A stretch of DNA of 38,810 nt, taken from NCBI GenBank assembly GCA_030681035.1, contig JAUXUI010000059.1:1-38810 (forward strand). Reading direction: 5' to 3'. Made by a program: the position numbers and the translations under genes. Positions 22,494 to 32,323 of this stretch are shown here, one piece after another; within the stretch, counting starts at the first letter, position 1; every line of letters begins with the position of its first letter. This DNA is from Lysobacteraceae bacterium (lineage in GTDB: Bacteria > Pseudomonadota > Gammaproteobacteria > Xanthomonadales > Xanthomonadaceae). The notes beneath the pieces were generated by a model, which saw only the letters and a program-made list of their open reading frames with translations, was not told where the DNA came from and did no database searches.

Positions 22494-23888
22494 TCAGGCT
22501 TGTGCGGGCGCCTTCATCTGCGCGTGTTTGCGTACAATCAGCATGGCGATTTCCAGCGATTGCTCATAGTTCAAACGCGGGTCAACGCTGGTGCGATAGG
22601 CGCGTTCAAGATCGATTTCGCTCAGTTCGCGCGCACCACCCATGCACTCGGTGACATCCTCGCCAGTCAACTCCAGATGCACGCCGCCCAGGTGCGTTCC
22701 GGCGGCCGCATGCAGATCAAACGCATGGTCCACCTCGGCGCGAATGTTATCGAAGCGGCGCGTCTTGTAGCCATTGCTGGTGCTTTCGGTATTGCCGTGC
22801 ATCGGATCGGAAACCCACAGCACCCGCCGCCCTTCGCGACGAACGGCTTCCAGCAACGGCGGCAATGCCTTGGCGATATGCGCAGCACCCATGCGGTGGA
22901 TCAGGGTAAGACGACCGGCGTCGTCATTTGGATTGAGCGCATCAATCAGTGGAATCAAACGCTCCGGCGTAACCGACGGCCCAATCTTGACCGCAATCGG
23001 ATTGCGCACGCCACGCAGATACTCCACATGCGCGCCATCAAGCGCAGCGGTGCGCATCCCGATCCACGGGAAGTGCGTTGACATGTTGAACCAGCCCCAC
23101 TGGCGCGGCACTTCGCGCGTCAGTGCCTCCTCGTATGGCAGTAACAGCGCCTCGTGCGAGGTATAAAAATCAACCCGCTTGAGATTATGCACCGACGCGC
23201 CCGAAAGCGTCTCCATGAAACGAACGGCATCGCCGATGGCGCCCACCATACGCTGATACTCTCCGGCTAGCGGCGAGCGCCCGACCCAACCCAGATCCCA
23301 GTATTCAGGGTGATGCAAATCAGCGAAACCGCCATCGATCAGCGAACGTACAAAGTTCATGGTCATCGCCGAGCGCGCATGACCACGGATCATCCGTCGC
23401 GGATCGGGAATACGCGCCGCCTCGGTGAACTCCGGCGCATTGATGAAATCGCCGCGATACGTCGGCAAGGTGACACCATCGATTGTTTCGCTATCGGCCG
23501 AGCGTGGCTTGGCGTATTGGCCCGCGAAGCGACCGACCCGCAACACCGGCAGCCGCATACCGTGTACCAACACCAGGCTCATCTGCAGCAGAACTTTCAG
23601 CCGGTTGGAAATGATGGTGGATTCGCAATCGGCAAAACTCTCGGCACAATCCCCCCCCTGCAACAGGAAGCGCCGCCCTTCCTGTGCGTCAGCGAGCTGT
23701 TGCTTGAGCGACAGAATCTCCCATGAGGTAACCAGCGGCGGCATGCGCCCCAATTCGGCCAATGTATTGGCAAGTGCATTGGCGTCCGGATAGGTCGGCA
23801 TTTGCAGCCCTTCACGGGTGCGCCACGTAGCAGGCGACCAATCCTTGGCGAGTGAAACCGGTTGCAATGAGCGTTCTTGAGAGTTCAT
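22494..23888 (-). CDS. 3-deoxy-7-phosphoheptulonate synthase, class II
   Basis: The 464-residue product is a class II (AroAII, plant-type) DAHP synthase, which condenses phosphoenolpyruvate with erythrose 4-phosphate in the first shikimate step. Recognisable class II segments are WSPATWRTR (start), LLQGGDCAESF, KPRSADSE, GFADLHHPEYWDL, SHEALLLPYEEALTR, the PEP-site region IAVKIGPSVTPE, and WVSDPMHGNT. ATG 23888 is used; longer starts would overlap dsbB and have no class II homology. It lies 74 bp after dsbB on the same strand. The product is distinct from the shorter class I AroF/G/H type. Confidence 0.93.
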   Translation of the reverse strand: MNSQERSLQPVSLAKDWSPATWRTREGLQMPTYPDANALANTLAELGRMPPLVTSWEILSLKQQLADAQEGRRFLLQGGDCAESFADCESTIISNRLKVLLQMSLVLVHGMRLPVLRVGRFAGQYAKPRSADSETIDGVTLPTYRGDFINAPEFTEAARIPDPRRMIRGHARSAMTMNFVRSLIDGGFADLHHPEYWDLGWVGRSPLAGEYQRMVGAIGDAVRFMETLSGASVHNLKRVDFYTSHEALLLPYEEALTREVPRQWGWFNMSTHFPWIGMRTAALDGAHVEYLRGVRNPIAVKIGPSVTPERLIPLIDALNPNDDAGRLTLIHRMGAAHIAKALPPLLEAVRREGRRVLWVSDPMHGNTESTSNGYKTRRFDNIRAEVDHAFDLHAAAGTHLGGVHLELTGEDVTECMGGARELSEIDLERAYRTSVDPRLNYEQSLEIAMLIVRKHAQMKAPAQA

Positions 23889-23908
23889 GGTGGCGGGTAT
23901 CTTTGTGC

Positions 23909-23924
23909 GATGCATCATTGCATC
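23909..23924. promoter_or_regulatory. Inverted repeat upstream of the DAHP synthase gene
   Basis: GATGCA-TCAT-TGCATC is a 6-bp dyad with a 4-bp spacer, 20 bp before the ATG at 23888. It could be an operator for aromatic-pathway control or a short mRNA hairpin; no known motif is recognised. Confidence 0.3.
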
Positions 23925-23962
23925 ATGCCACAGCTCGCCGGTGACGCAAGTACGCACCACAA

Positions 23963-24469
23963 TCAGCGGCGGCGAAAACCCGCCCAGAGCGCACCAAAAC
24001 CGAGAAACAGGTACCAGATCAGAGTCCAGCCCGGCATCGACAACCCAAGCAGGCGCCAATCCACCTTGGCGCATTCGCCCGAGCCGGTGAACACGTCACG
24101 GATCACGTCACTGAGCGGAAACACCTCAAGCATGTAACTCAAACCCGGGCCACAAGCCGGCACCAGCTCAGGAGGCAGTGATTGCAACCACAGGTGGCGG
24201 CTGGCTATTGCCACGCCGGTTGCCGCAACCAACGCCACCACCACGCCATAAACCCTACGCCCATTGCGCGAGCGTGGCGCATGCAATGCGCCGATGGCAA
24301 AGGCCACCGCAAGCGCCATGAACACCACCCGTTGCAGGATGCACAGCGGACACGGATCGAGTAAAAGGCTGCGTTGCGAGTACACCGCAAACGCAAGCAA
24401 CGAAGAACAGGCAAGCGCGGCAAACACGAACTGCGCGCGGAAGCTCCAGGCAAAGGGGTTGGCAGGCAT
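23963..24469 (-). CDS. dsbB: Disulfide bond formation protein B
   Basis: The 168-residue product has four membrane helices and both redox cysteine pairs of DsbB: CPLC at 40-43 (DPCPLCILQR) and the second pair C106 (ACGPGL) and C133 (GSGECAKVDW). It reoxidises DsbA in the periplasm and passes electrons to ubiquinone. ATG 24469 is preceded by CGGAGTTC; a longer in-frame reading has no family match. The 74-bp gap to the DAHP synthase gene allows co-transcription, but a separate promoter there is also possible. Confidence 0.92.
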   Translation of the reverse strand: MPANPFAWSFRAQFVFAALACSSLLAFAVYSQRSLLLDPCPLCILQRVVFMALAVAFAIGALHAPRSRNGRRVYGVVVALVAATGVAIASRHLWLQSLPPELVPACGPGLSYMLEVFPLSDVIRDVFTGSGECAKVDWRLLGLSMPGWTLIWYLFLGFGALWAGFRRR

Positions 24470-24675
24470 TGTGAACTCCGTCTTGGCTATCGGTGGCATG
24501 ATCGCACAGCTGCGAAATACCGTGGCAAACGCGCACCGCAAAAAACGAGTATCCAACGTAGTAGTGTGGGTTGCCGATTGCTCGCCGTGATTGCCACGTG
24601 GCTGATATTCATGCGTTATTGATGGCGGCGGAGACCCATTCCCGGGCGGATTTTATTCGGCACACGCACAACTGA

Positions 24676-24815
24676 TCTCGCCAAGAACGCCAAGGGACGA
24701 AAAAAGATGGCCGACGACACCTGCAGGCTGGTCATCGACGTTACCGTCGATCGCGATCACGAAGAGACAGATTGGCTCCTTGGCGTTCTTGGCGTTCTTG
24801 GCGTTCTTGGCGAGA
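24676..24815. repeat. Inverted-repeat unit with 9-bp tandem repeats
   Basis: Bases 24676-24694 (TCTCGCCAAGAACGCCAAG) and 24797-24815 are exact 19-bp reverse complements about 100 bp apart. The right arm extends leftward as a tandem array of the 9-bp unit TTGGCGTTC (24780-24788, 24789-24797, 24798-24806), ending in TTGGCGAGA. A small internal dyad TCGACG-TTAC-CGTCGA lies at 24735-24750. The unit fills much of the 24470-24912 gap between dsbB and rplQ. The remainder (24470-24675) shows nothing identifiable beyond likely dsbB promoter sequence. A related sequence occurs in the stem-loop at 22401-22426. Confidence 0.7.
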
Positions 24816-24862
24816 GCGGACCTGCTCCGCACCCACACTACTGCTGACCGACCAGAAACAAC

Positions 24863-24885
24863 GAACCCGGCGCAAGGCCGGGTTC
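24863..24885 (-). terminator. Terminator of the ribosomal cluster, after rplQ
   Basis: On the minus strand, GAACCCGGC pairs with GCCGGGTTC (9-bp GC-rich stem, 5-nt loop), followed by GTTGTTTCTGG. The tail is T-rich but not a pure T-tract. It lies 28 bp after the rplQ stop, the expected place for the end of the alpha operon. Confidence 0.7.
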
Positions 24886-24912
24886 ATCTTGTGGAACGTG
24901 CTGCGATACGCA

Positions 24913-25296
24913 TCACTCTGCGGGCTGCGCTTCCGCCTGTGGACGATCAACCAGCTCGACATACGCCATGGGCGCATTGTCGCCAGGGCGGAAACCGCAC
25001 TTGAGGATGCGCAGGTAGCCGCCGGGACGCGCCTGATAGCGCGGTCCGATTTCGACGAACAGCTTGCCAACCGCCTGCTTGTCGCGCAGACGAGAAAATG
25101 CCAGGCGACGATTGGCAACGCCATCGACTTTGGCGAGCGTAATCAACGGCTCGGCCACACGACGCAGCTCTTTGGCCTTCGGCAGGGTGGTGCGGATCAA
25201 TTCGTGATTGATCAAGGACGCAGCCATGTTACGGAACATCGCATCACGATGCGCACTGGTGCGGTTGAGTTTGCGGCCGGATTTTCTGTGACGCAT
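24913..25296 (-). CDS. rplQ: 50S ribosomal protein L17
   Basis: The 127-residue product starts [24 protein letters not shown], the highly conserved L17 N-terminus, and continues with the [24 protein letters not shown] helix region. It belongs to the large subunit near the exit tunnel. It is the last gene of the cluster and is followed by a stem-loop terminator. A 130-bp gap separates it from rpoA, unusually long in this cluster, with two small hairpins (25372-25386 and 25399-25411) that could cause attenuation or mRNA processing. Confidence 0.96.
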   Translation of the reverse strand: MRHRKSGRKLNRTSAHRDAMFRNMAASLINHELIRTTLPKAKELRRVAEPLITLAKVDGVANRRLAFSRLRDKQAVGKLFVEIGPRYQARPGGYLRILKCGFRPGDNAPMAYVELVDRPQAEAQPAE

Positions 25297-25426
25297 GATC
25301 TTGCTTCCCTAAAGTTATCTCGTAGCGGGCGACAACCGCAGCCACGCATCCACACGTTGCCTGGTCAACCCGACCCAAACCGGGTCTGCACGAGCGCCGC
25401 CGCCAGGCGGCACTTGCCTGCAAACC

Positions 25427-26422
25427 TCAGCCAAGCATGCCCTGCTGCAACCCGACGGGCGGCCAGTTTTCCAGCTTCATCCCAAGCGACAAACTGCGCT
25501 GGGCCAATACTTCCTTGATCTCGGTAAGCGATTTCTTGCCGAGGTTCGGCGTCTTCAACAGCTCCACTTCCGTGCGCTGAATCAAATCACCAACGTAATA
25601 GATATTTTCCGCCTTGAGACAATTGGCCGAACGCACGGTCAGCTCAAGATCATCGATCGGACGCAGCAGCACCGGATCCACACCGGAAACCGCCGGCTGA
25701 ACACCCGCACGATCCCGCTGGGTGAAATCACCGAACACCGAAAGCTGATCGGTAAGGATGTCAGCCGCCGTACGTACGGCTTCCTCGGCATCGATCGTGC
25801 CATTGGTCTCGATATCGAGAACCAGCTTGTCCAGATCCGTACGCTGCTCGACACGCGCGGCTTCAACCGAATAGGCCACACGACGTACCGGGCAGAATGA
25901 TGCATCGAGCAACAACCGACCGATCGCATGCGCTTCTTCATCAGGCGCCCTACGGGTGGTGCTCGGCTGATAACCGTAACCACGTTCGATCTTGACCCGC
26001 ATGTTCAATGCCATGTCTTTGGTCAAATTGCAGATCACCAACTCGGGGTTGATGATTTCCACGTTATGGTCGGTACGGATGTCGCCAGCAGTTACCACAC
26101 CTGGCCCCTGCTTGGAGAGCACAAGCGTGGTCTGATCGACGGTGTGCATTCGGATCGCCACATCCTTGAGGTTCAGCAGGACATCAATCACGTCCTCCTG
26201 CAGGCCCTCAACGGTGGTGTATTCGTGCAACACGCCGTCAATCTCGACTTCCGTGATGGCAAAGCCCGGAATGGCGGACAACAGTACGCGACGCAATGCA
26301 TTACCCAAAGTGTGACCGAAACCGCGCTCAAGCGGTTCGATCACGACTCTGGCGCGATTGGAGGCAATTCGTTCGATACCGATGCCGCTGGGACGCAGCA
26401 CCTGGGTGGCGGAAACTGACAT
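25427..26422 (-). CDS. rpoA: DNA-directed RNA polymerase subunit alpha
   Basis: The 331-residue product has the alpha N-terminal dimerisation domain ([25 protein letters not shown] at about residues 29-53), a linker near residues 232-250, and the C-terminal domain that contacts UP elements and activators ([43 protein letters not shown]). It forms the dimer that nucleates polymerase assembly. It follows rpsD with a 19-bp gap, the standard alpha-operon order. Confidence 0.97.
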   Translation of the reverse strand: MSVSATQVLRPSGIGIERIASNRARVVIEPLERGFGHTLGNALRRVLLSAIPGFAITEVEIDGVLHEYTTVEGLQEDVIDVLLNLKDVAIRMHTVDQTTLVLSKQGPGVVTAGDIRTDHNVEIINPELVICNLTKDMALNMRVKIERGYGYQPSTTRRAPDEEAHAIGRLLLDASFCPVRRVAYSVEAARVEQRTDLDKLVLDIETNGTIDAEEAVRTAADILTDQLSVFGDFTQRDRAGVQPAVSGVDPVLLRPIDDLELTVRSANCLKAENIYYVGDLIQRTEVELLKTPNLGKKSLTEIKEVLAQRSLSLGMKLENWPPVGLQQGMLG

Positions 26423-26441
26423 GGTCAGCGAATCTCCTAGA

Positions 26442-27071
26442 TTACTTCGAGTACAGCTCGACGATCAGCGCTTCATTGATGTCCGAAGGCAGATCGGAAC
26501 GCTCGGGGACCGACTTGAAAACGCCGGTGAACTTCTTGCCGTCCACTTCAATCCAGTGCGGAACAAGATCCATTTGTGAACTGAGCGCAGAGGCTTCCTG
26601 CACGCGCAGTTGCGCACGGGCACGTTCGGTCAGCGCAATTTCGTCACCCACCTTGACCTGGTACGACGGTAAATTGACTGGCTTTCCGTTCAGCAACAGT
26701 GCCTTGTGTGACACCAATTGACGGGCTTGGGCGCGGGTAACAGCAAAACCCATGCGGTAGACAACATTGTCCAGACGCGATTCGAGCAACTGCAACAGGG
26801 TGTCACCCGTGTTGCCACGCTTGGTCGCAGCCTTTTTGTAGTAGTTGCGGAACTGGCGTTCCAGCAGACCGTATATGCGCTTGACCTTCTGCTTTTCGCG
26901 CAGCTGGCTGGCGTAATCGGAAAGCTTGCCACGACGCGCAGTGGCGCCATGCTGGCCCGGCTTTTGCTCAAGCTTGCACTTGGAGTCAACCGCACGGGCC
27001 GGGCTCTTGAGGGACAAATCCGCGCCTTCACGGCGGGCAAGTTTACAGGTGGGACCGATGTAGCGGGCCAT
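26442..27071 (-). CDS. rpsD: 30S ribosomal protein S4
   Basis: The 209-residue product starts [16 protein letters not shown], has the central four-helix region ([25 protein letters not shown]) and the S4 RNA-binding domain ([31 protein letters not shown]). It is a primary 16S rRNA-binding protein and, in E. coli, the translational repressor of the alpha operon. Positions corresponding to zinc-binding Cys are not present (C- type). It follows rpsK with a 14-bp gap. Confidence 0.97.
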   Translation of the reverse strand: MARYIGPTCKLARREGADLSLKSPARAVDSKCKLEQKPGQHGATARRGKLSDYASQLREKQKVKRIYGLLERQFRNYYKKAATKRGNTGDTLLQLLESRLDNVVYRMGFAVTRAQARQLVSHKALLLNGKPVNLPSYQVKVGDEIALTERARAQLRVQEASALSSQMDLVPHWIEVDGKKFTGVFKSVPERSDLPSDINEALIVELYSK

Positions 27072-27085
27072 GATGAACTAACTCC

Positions 27086-27478
27086 TTAGACGCGGCGCTT
27101 CTTGGGCGGCCGGCAGCCGTTGTGCGGGATGGGGGTAACGTCGATGATGTTGGTGATCTTGTAGCCGACATTATTGAGCGAGCGGACAGCCGACTCACGG
27201 CCGGGGCCGGGGCCTTTGATCCGCACTTCAAGTGTCTTCACACCATAATCAAGCGCTACACGCCCTGCCTTTTCCGCTGCCACCTGGGCGGCAAACGGTG
27301 TTGACTTGCGCGAACCGCGGAAGCCGGCGCCGCCAGAGGTCGCCCAGGAAAGCGCGTTGCCTTGCCGATCGGTGATGGTGATGATCGTGTTGTTGAACGA
27401 CGCTTGCACGTGAGCAATGCCATCGGTGACAACGCGTTTGATCTTTTTCTTGGTTTTGCCTGCTGCGGGCTTGCTCAT
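27086..27478 (-). CDS. rpsK: 30S ribosomal protein S11
   Basis: The 130-residue product contains the S11 landmarks [45 protein letters not shown] and the C-terminal [10 protein letters not shown]. It is part of the small-subunit platform near the mRNA exit. It follows rpsM with a 10-bp gap, in normal alpha-operon order. Confidence 0.97.
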   Translation of the reverse strand: MSKPAAGKTKKKIKRVVTDGIAHVQASFNNTIITITDRQGNALSWATSGGAGFRGSRKSTPFAAQVAAEKAGRVALDYGVKTLEVRIKGPGPGRESAVRSLNNVGYKITNIIDVTPIPHNGCRPPKKRRV

Positions 27479-27488
27479 GGACTATCCC

Positions 27489-27845
27489 TTACTTTTTGAT
27501 CGCACGACGCGGACCCTTGCGGGTACGGGCGTTGGTACGCGTGCGCTGACCACGCAACGGCAGACCACGGCGATGACGCAGACCGCGATAGCAGCCCAGA
27601 TCCATCAGCCGCTTGATCGACATACCGACCTCGCGGCGCAGGTCACCCTCGACCACGAACTTCGCGACTTCGGCGCGCAAGCGCTCGACTTCCGGCTCGC
27701 TAAGGTCACGGATCTTGGTAACGGGAGCCACCTCGGCGGAGGTGCAAATCTGCTTTGACCGTGTACGGCCAATGCCGAAAATGCTCTGAAGCCCAACCCA
27801 GACATGCTTCTGGGTGGGAAGGTTGACACCGGCAATGCGCGCCAT
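27489..27845 (-). CDS. rpsM: 30S ribosomal protein S13
   Basis: The 118-residue product starts [10 protein letters not shown] and ends with the basic tail [24 protein letters not shown] that contacts P-site tRNA. It sits at the head of the alpha-operon genes, 160 bp after secY. The usual rpmJ gene between secY and rpsM is absent; the gap instead holds several hairpins. Confidence 0.97.
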   Translation of the reverse strand: MARIAGVNLPTQKHVWVGLQSIFGIGRTRSKQICTSAEVAPVTKIRDLSEPEVERLRAEVAKFVVEGDLRREVGMSIKRLMDLGCYRGLRHRRGLPLRGQRTRTNARTRKGPRRAIKK

Positions 27846-28005
27846 CTACGCAATCTCCAAACTTAGTAAAGCGCAAGTGAATCGACAATGATAACAAGGC
27901 TTCGGGTTATATAGAAGCCCCCAGCGCCAACCGGCACCGGTTGCTCCGGCACGGGGAACTGCCCGTGCTCTGGCGTTGCTTTCGAACCCGAGGGTTCGTC
28001 AGCGT
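27846..28005 (-). promoter_or_regulatory. secY-rpsM spacer with hairpins; candidate alpha-operon leader
   Basis: This 160-bp spacer has no gene. On the minus strand it carries four dyads: CGAACCC/GGGTTCG (27983-27998), GCACGGG/CCCGTGC (27949-27968), AACCGG-CA-CCGGTT (27929-27942) and GGCTTC/GAAGCC around a TATATAA stretch (27899-27920), followed by a TATCAT box. In E. coli the corresponding region includes rpmJ and the S4-responsive leader. I infer a promoter and/or structured leader here. No 38-codon L36 gene with its Cys pattern can be read on either strand. Confidence 0.5.
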
Positions 28006-29364
28006 TCAGCGCGCGAAGCCGCCGCGGGAACCGCCTTTCAAGTTGGCCTTCTTCAACAGGCCTTCGTACTGGTGAGACATCAAATGTGCCTGCACCTGCG
28101 CAGTGAAATCCATGACTACGACAACAACAATCAGCAGCGAGGTGCCACCGAAGTAAAACGGAACATTGGCCTCGGCACGCAATATTTCAGGCAGGATGCA
28201 CACCGCCACCAGATACAGCGCTCCTACGGCGGTCAAACGGGTCAGCACAGCATCGACATACTCAGCGGTTGCCCGCCCAGGCCGGATACCCGGAATCAGC
28301 GCACCTGACTTCTTGAGATTGTCGGCAGTTTCCTGTGAATTGAAAACCAGAGCCGTATAGAAGAAAGCAAATCCGGCAATCAGCGCACCGTACAACACGA
28401 TATGCAGTGCTTCGCCCGGCGCCAGCGCTTGTGAAACACGCTGCAACATCAGACTGCTGCTGGCATCGCTGAACCAGCTAGCTGCAGTTGCCGGAAACAT
28501 GATCAGGCTGGAGGCAAAAATGGCAGGGATCACGCCCGACATGTTTAGTTTAAGCGGCAGGTGCGAGCTCTGATTCATGTACGCCTGCCGACCTCCTTGA
28601 CGACGAGCATAATTCACGGTGATTCGGCGCTGACCGCGCTCGACAAACACCACAAAATAGGTGACACCAAGCACCAGAGCGAACACGAAAAACACCAGAA
28701 TCGCGCTCATCTCACCGCGTCCAACCATCTGCAGAGTGCCGATGACGGCACTGGGAAGGCCGGCAACAATGCCCGCGAAAATAATCAACGAAATACCGTT
28801 ACCCACACCGCGTTCGGTAACCTGCTCACCCAACCACATCAAAAACAGGGTGCCCGCCGTCAACGAGACCACCGCAGTAGCCACGAAGCCAAAGCCTGGA
28901 TTGTAAACAACAGGGATGCCACCACCGGCGCCTTGGCTTTGCAACGCCAGAGCCACACCAGCGGCCTGACCCATCGCCAGCAATACGGTGAAGTAACGTG
29001 TCCACTGAGTCAGCTTGCGACGACCACTCTCGCCTTCCTTGCGTAACGCCTGCAGGCTAGGAAAAATCTGCGCGCATAACTGGATGATGATCGACGCCGA
29101 GATGTACGGCATCACGTTCAATGCAAACAGGCTCAACCGCGATAACGCGCCGCCGGAAAACATGTTGAACATGTCGATGATGGTGCCCTGCTGCTGCTCC
29201 ATCAATCGCACCATCGCCGCCGGATCGATACCGGGCACCGGAATGAACGTACCGATGCGATACACGATCAACGCACCAACGACGAACAACAAGCGCTGGC
29301 GAAGCTCGGTTAAATTACCGAGCCCACTCAGCAAGCCCGCAGCAGTGGAAGGGGTCTGGGCCAC
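28006..29364 (-). CDS. secY: Preprotein translocase subunit SecY
   Basis: The 452-residue product has ten membrane helices and the conserved SecY blocks: the plug region after the first helix ([12 protein letters not shown]), [17 protein letters not shown], and the cytoplasmic loop with [22 protein letters not shown]. It is the channel for Sec-dependent secretion and membrane insertion. It begins 3 bp after rplO and is the last gene of the spc block. Size is within the normal range of about 435-455. Confidence 0.97.
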   Translation of the reverse strand: MAQTPSTAAGLLSGLGNLTELRQRLLFVVGALIVYRIGTFIPVPGIDPAAMVRLMEQQQGTIIDMFNMFSGGALSRLSLFALNVMPYISASIIIQLCAQIFPSLQALRKEGESGRRKLTQWTRYFTVLLAMGQAAGVALALQSQGAGGGIPVVYNPGFGFVATAVVSLTAGTLFLMWLGEQVTERGVGNGISLIIFAGIVAGLPSAVIGTLQMVGRGEMSAILVFFVFALVLGVTYFVVFVERGQRRITVNYARRQGGRQAYMNQSSHLPLKLNMSGVIPAIFASSLIMFPATAASWFSDASSSLMLQRVSQALAPGEALHIVLYGALIAGFAFFYTALVFNSQETADNLKKSGALIPGIRPGRATAEYVDAVLTRLTAVGALYLVAVCILPEILRAEANVPFYFGGTSLLIVVVVVMDFTAQVQAHLMSHQYEGLLKKANLKGGSRGGFAR

Positions 29365-29367
29365 TGC

Positions 29368-29802
29368 TTATTCCACCTGGCCGCCGGCTGCTTCAATAGC
29401 AGCCTTGGCGCCGGCAGTCGCGCCGATACCACGCAACACAATGCGCCGGGTGATTTCGCCCTTCTTGACGACCTTGACTTGCTTGGCGCCAGCTGGCACC
29501 AATTTGGCCTCACGCAACACGGCAAAATCGATCACTTCAATGGCAAGCGCTTCGAGCTTGTACAGCAGCACCTCGGCACGTTCGGCCTTGATCTTGGAGC
29601 GGAAACCGACCTTCGGCAACCGCTTGTACATCGGCATCTGCCCACCTTCGAAACCGGCTTTGATCTTGCCTTTACCAGCACGGGCAAACGAGCCCTTGTG
29701 GCCGCGGCCGCAAGTTTTGCCCAAACCGGAGCCGATACCACGGCCGACACGGGTACGCGCCTTGCGAGAGCCTTCGGCCGGCTTGATTGAATTGAGACGC
29801 AT
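29368..29802 (-). CDS. rplO: 50S ribosomal protein L15
   Basis: The 144-residue product starts [22 protein letters not shown], followed by the Gly-rich [20 protein letters not shown] extension that threads into 23S rRNA and the globular [23 protein letters not shown] part. It lies between rpmD (28-bp gap) and secY (3-bp gap). Confidence 0.97.
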   Translation of the reverse strand: MRLNSIKPAEGSRKARTRVGRGIGSGLGKTCGRGHKGSFARAGKGKIKAGFEGGQMPMYKRLPKVGFRSKIKAERAEVLLYKLEALAIEVIDFAVLREAKLVPAGAKQVKVVKKGEITRRIVLRGIGATAGAKAAIEAAGGQVE

Positions 29803-29830
29803 GGTGTTCTCCTGAAATCCGGTAGTGTGC

Positions 29831-30013
29831 TTAGAGCTCGACGCGCACGAGATAGTGAACCTGCGCGATCAGACCGCGCACACTGGGCGTGTCCTGCAGC
29901 TCACGCAAATCATTGATCTTGCGCAAACCCAGGCCCTTCACCGAAAGACGGTGACGCTTCTGGCAACCACGCAGGCCTTTGACCAAACGCACCTTGACTG
30001 TCGTATTAGCCAT
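29831..30013 (-). CDS. rpmD: 50S ribosomal protein L30
   Basis: The 60-residue product (ATG 30013) reads [20 protein letters not shown], then [20 protein letters not shown] and [14 protein letters not shown], the standard L30 fold. The start overlaps the rpsE stop by 8 bp, so translation is coupled; a longer reading starting inside rpsE is rejected on length. L30 is a small peripheral 50S protein. Confidence 0.95.
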   Translation of the reverse strand: MANTTVKVRLVKGLRGCQKRHRLSVKGLGLRKINDLRELQDTPSVRGLIAQVHYLVRVEL

Positions 30014-30512
30014 TGAGAACTTCCTCCACGCTCTTGCCACGCTTTGCCGCTACACGGCCCGGCGATTGCACCGACTGCAAACCACGCAGCGTTGCCCGCA
30101 CCAGGTTGATGGGATTACGTGAACCCACCGCCTTGGCCAGCACGTTCTTTACACCAACCGCTTCCAACACAGCACGCATCGCGCCACCGGCGATGACGCC
30201 AGTACCTTCGGATGCCGGCTGCATATACACCTGCGCCGCACCGTGACGTGACTTGACTGGATGCCACAAGGTGCCTTGATTCAATTCGACGGTAATCATC
30301 GCCTTGCGGGCATATTCCATCGACTTCTGGATGGCCACCGGCACTTCGCGCGCCTTGCCATAACCAAAGCCGACCTTGCCTGCACCATCACCGACAACGG
30401 TCAGCGCGGTAAAAGTAAACTGCCGGCCACCCTTTACGGTTTTTGACACACGATTGACGGCGACCAGCTTTTCGACGAGGCCATCGCCATTGTCACGTTC
30501 GGAAATACTCAT
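30006..30512 (-). CDS. rpsE: 30S ribosomal protein S5
   Basis: The 168-residue product has the S5 double-stranded RNA-binding fold: [47 protein letters not shown], then the C-terminal [32 protein letters not shown]. It affects decoding accuracy. The 77-bp gap upstream to rplR contains no gene. Confidence 0.97.
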   Translation of the reverse strand: MSISERDNGDGLVEKLVAVNRVSKTVKGGRQFTFTALTVVGDGAGKVGFGYGKAREVPVAIQKSMEYARKAMITVELNQGTLWHPVKSRHGAAQVYMQPASEGTGVIAGGAMRAVLEAVGVKNVLAKAVGSRNPINLVRATLRGLQSVQSPGRVAAKRGKSVEEVLNG

Positions 30513-30589
30513 CGATGTTCCTCAAAATACTTACGGCACATTGGCCGCTTATCGTTGTGGTTTATGAAACGTGTTGCAAACAACGTGAA

Positions 30590-30943
30590 TTAAAACTTGA
30601 GACCCGCTTCACGAGCAGCGTCAGCCAGAGCCTTGATGCGGCCATGGTAGCGGTAGCCGGAACGATCAAACGCGACCTTTTCAATGCCTGCCTTGAGGGC
30701 GCGGCTTGCCACTTCGGCGCCAACGCGCGCAGCAGCAGTTGCGTTCTTGAGGCCGGTAAGACCTTCGCGAACGGCCGTCTCGACGGTGGATGCACTGGCC
30801 AGCACCACCGAACCATCGGCGCTGAAAACCTGTGCGTACATGTGCTGCCCCGTACGCAGCACCGACAAACGCGGCACGCCGAGCTTGCGGATATGTGAAC
30901 GGGTGGTTTTGGCACGACGCAGGCGAGCGATATTCTTGTCCAT
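30590..30943 (-). CDS. rplR: 50S ribosomal protein L18
   Basis: The 117-residue product (ATG 30943) reads [20 protein letters not shown], then [30 protein letters not shown] and [26 protein letters not shown], typical of L18, which binds 5S rRNA. An upstream in-frame start would add 17 unrelated residues and was rejected. It lies 70 bp after rplF. Confidence 0.96.
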   Translation of the reverse strand: MDKNIARLRRAKTTRSHIRKLGVPRLSVLRTGQHMYAQVFSADGSVVLASASTVETAVREGLTGLKNATAAARVGAEVASRALKAGIEKVAFDRSGYRYHGRIKALADAAREAGLKF

Positions 30944-31013
30944 GTTCCTATCCTTGAAAGCTGAAGGGTTGGTGATGCCCTGAGCGACCAGCATGGCCGC
31001 CCGGAGATACCGA

Positions 31014-31541
31014 TTACGCCTTCTTGGCTTCCTTCATGTTGATTTTCTCACCGGCATAACGCACACCCTTGCCCTTGTAAGGCTCTGGTTTGCGGAATGC
31101 GCGAATCTTTGCCGCGACCTGACCCACCAGTTGCTTGTCAGAACCCTTGACCAACACTTCGGTCTGTGTCGGCGTCTCAACGCTGACGCCATCCGGCACC
31201 TTGAACACGATCGGATGCGAGAACCCAAGTGCGAGACCAAGATCCTTGCCCTGCATGGTGGCGCGATAACCCACGCCGACCAGCTCAAGCTTGCGCTCGA
31301 AACCGGAGCTGACGCCATGCACCATATTGGCAAGCAAGGCGCGCATGGTACCAGCAAGTGCATCACTGTCGTTGTTGACCGGCGAAATCGCCAGTTCACC
31401 ATTTTCAAGGATTACATTGACACCGGCGATGCTCGCTTGCGACAAAGTGCCTTTGGGGCCCTTGACCGTAATCGCACCAGCAGCGATGGAAATCTCGACG
31501 CCCTTCGGCAGGGCAATCGGCATTTTAGCTACACGTGACAT
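31014..31541 (-). CDS. rplF: 50S ribosomal protein L6
   Basis: The 175-residue product starts [17 protein letters not shown] and has the two tandem L6 domains, with [36 protein letters not shown] between and the C-terminal [20 protein letters not shown]. It sits at the base of the L7/L12 stalk and the factor-binding region. It follows rpsH with a 15-bp gap. Confidence 0.97.
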   Translation of the reverse strand: MSRVAKMPIALPKGVEISIAAGAITVKGPKGTLSQASIAGVNVILENGELAISPVNNDSDALAGTMRALLANMVHGVSSGFERKLELVGVGYRATMQGKDLGLALGFSHPIVFKVPDGVSVETPTQTEVLVKGSDKQLVGQVAAKIRAFRKPEPYKGKGVRYAGEKINMKEAKKA

Positions 31542-31556
31542 GCATTGTCTCCCGGA

Positions 31557-31952
31557 TCAGGCAACGAGACAGATGACTTCGCCGCCCACACCCGCAGTGC
31601 GGGCCTGGCGATCGGTCATGATGCCTTTGGAGGTCGAAATGATTGCCGTACCCAGTCCGTTGAGGATCTTGGGAAGGTCGTCCTTGCCGCGATATTGGCG
31701 AAGACTGGAGCGCGAGACGCGCTGCAAACGCTCGATCACCGGACGGCCCTCGTAATACTTGAGGACGATTTCAAGCGTCTTCTTGGCACCTTCGCCCGAT
31801 ACGCGTGCATCGGAAACATAGCCTTCGGATTTCAACACCTCAGCAATCGCGAGCTTAACCCGCGATGCCGGCATCGAAACGGAGGATTTACCAACTGCGG
31901 CGCCATTCTTGATGCGCACCAGCATGTCGGCAATAGGATCAGTCATGCTCAT
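31557..31952 (-). CDS. rpsH: 30S ribosomal protein S8
   Basis: The 131-residue product starts [17 protein letters not shown] and ends with the S8 signature [40 protein letters not shown]. It binds 16S helix 21 and in E. coli also represses the spc operon by binding near rplE. ATG 31952 is preferred over the in-frame ATG two codons on, since close relatives share the MSM start. Confidence 0.96.
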   Translation of the reverse strand: MSMTDPIADMLVRIKNGAAVGKSSVSMPASRVKLAIAEVLKSEGYVSDARVSGEGAKKTLEIVLKYYEGRPVIERLQRVSRSSLRQYRGKDDLPKILNGLGTAIISTSKGIMTDRQARTAGVGGEVICLVA

Positions 31953-32001
31953 TTCAGGAATTCCTGTAGTTGAATCGTTTCAGCACCGATATCCGACGCG
32001 C

Positions 32002-32307
32002 TTACCAACTGGCCTTGCGCAAACCGGGAACATCGCCGCGCATGGTTGCTTCACGCAACTTGTTGCGACCCAGACCGAACTTGGCGTAAACACCACGCGA
32101 GCGGCCAGTGAGCTGGCAACGGTTACGCTGCCGGGAAGAACTTGAATCACGCGGCAACTTCTGCAGCTTGGCAACCGCCTCTGCGCGCTCTTCGTACGGT
32201 GTATGTGCACTGGAAATCATCGCCTTGAGCTCGGCACGCTTGGTGGCGTACTTGGCTACCAATTTGGCGCGCTTGACTTCGCGGTTAACCATGCAAGTCT
32301 TTGCCAT
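32002..32307 (-). CDS. rpsN: 30S ribosomal protein S14 (zinc-free type)
   Basis: The 101-residue product is the long C- form of S14: [31 protein letters not shown], then [46 protein letters not shown]. It lacks the CxxC-CxxC zinc knuckle of the short form. It follows rplE with a 16-bp gap, within the spc block. Confidence 0.96.
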   Translation of the reverse strand: MAKTCMVNREVKRAKLVAKYATKRAELKAMISSAHTPYEERAEAVAKLQKLPRDSSSSRQRNRCQLTGRSRGVYAKFGLGRNKLREATMRGDVPGLRKASW

Positions 32308-32323
32308 AATCTAATGCCCTTGA

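Noticed and set aside
24780-24815. Tandem repeats considered as a CRISPR array
   Set aside because: The units are 9 bp with no spacers and no cas genes are nearby.
24772-25518. Plus-strand frame over the 9-bp repeats and rplQ
   Set aside because: It is the antisense of rplQ and rpoA plus repeat-derived low-complexity sequence.
27846-28005. Hidden rpmJ gene
   Set aside because: No frame encodes the short basic L36 sequence with its conserved Cys/His pattern.
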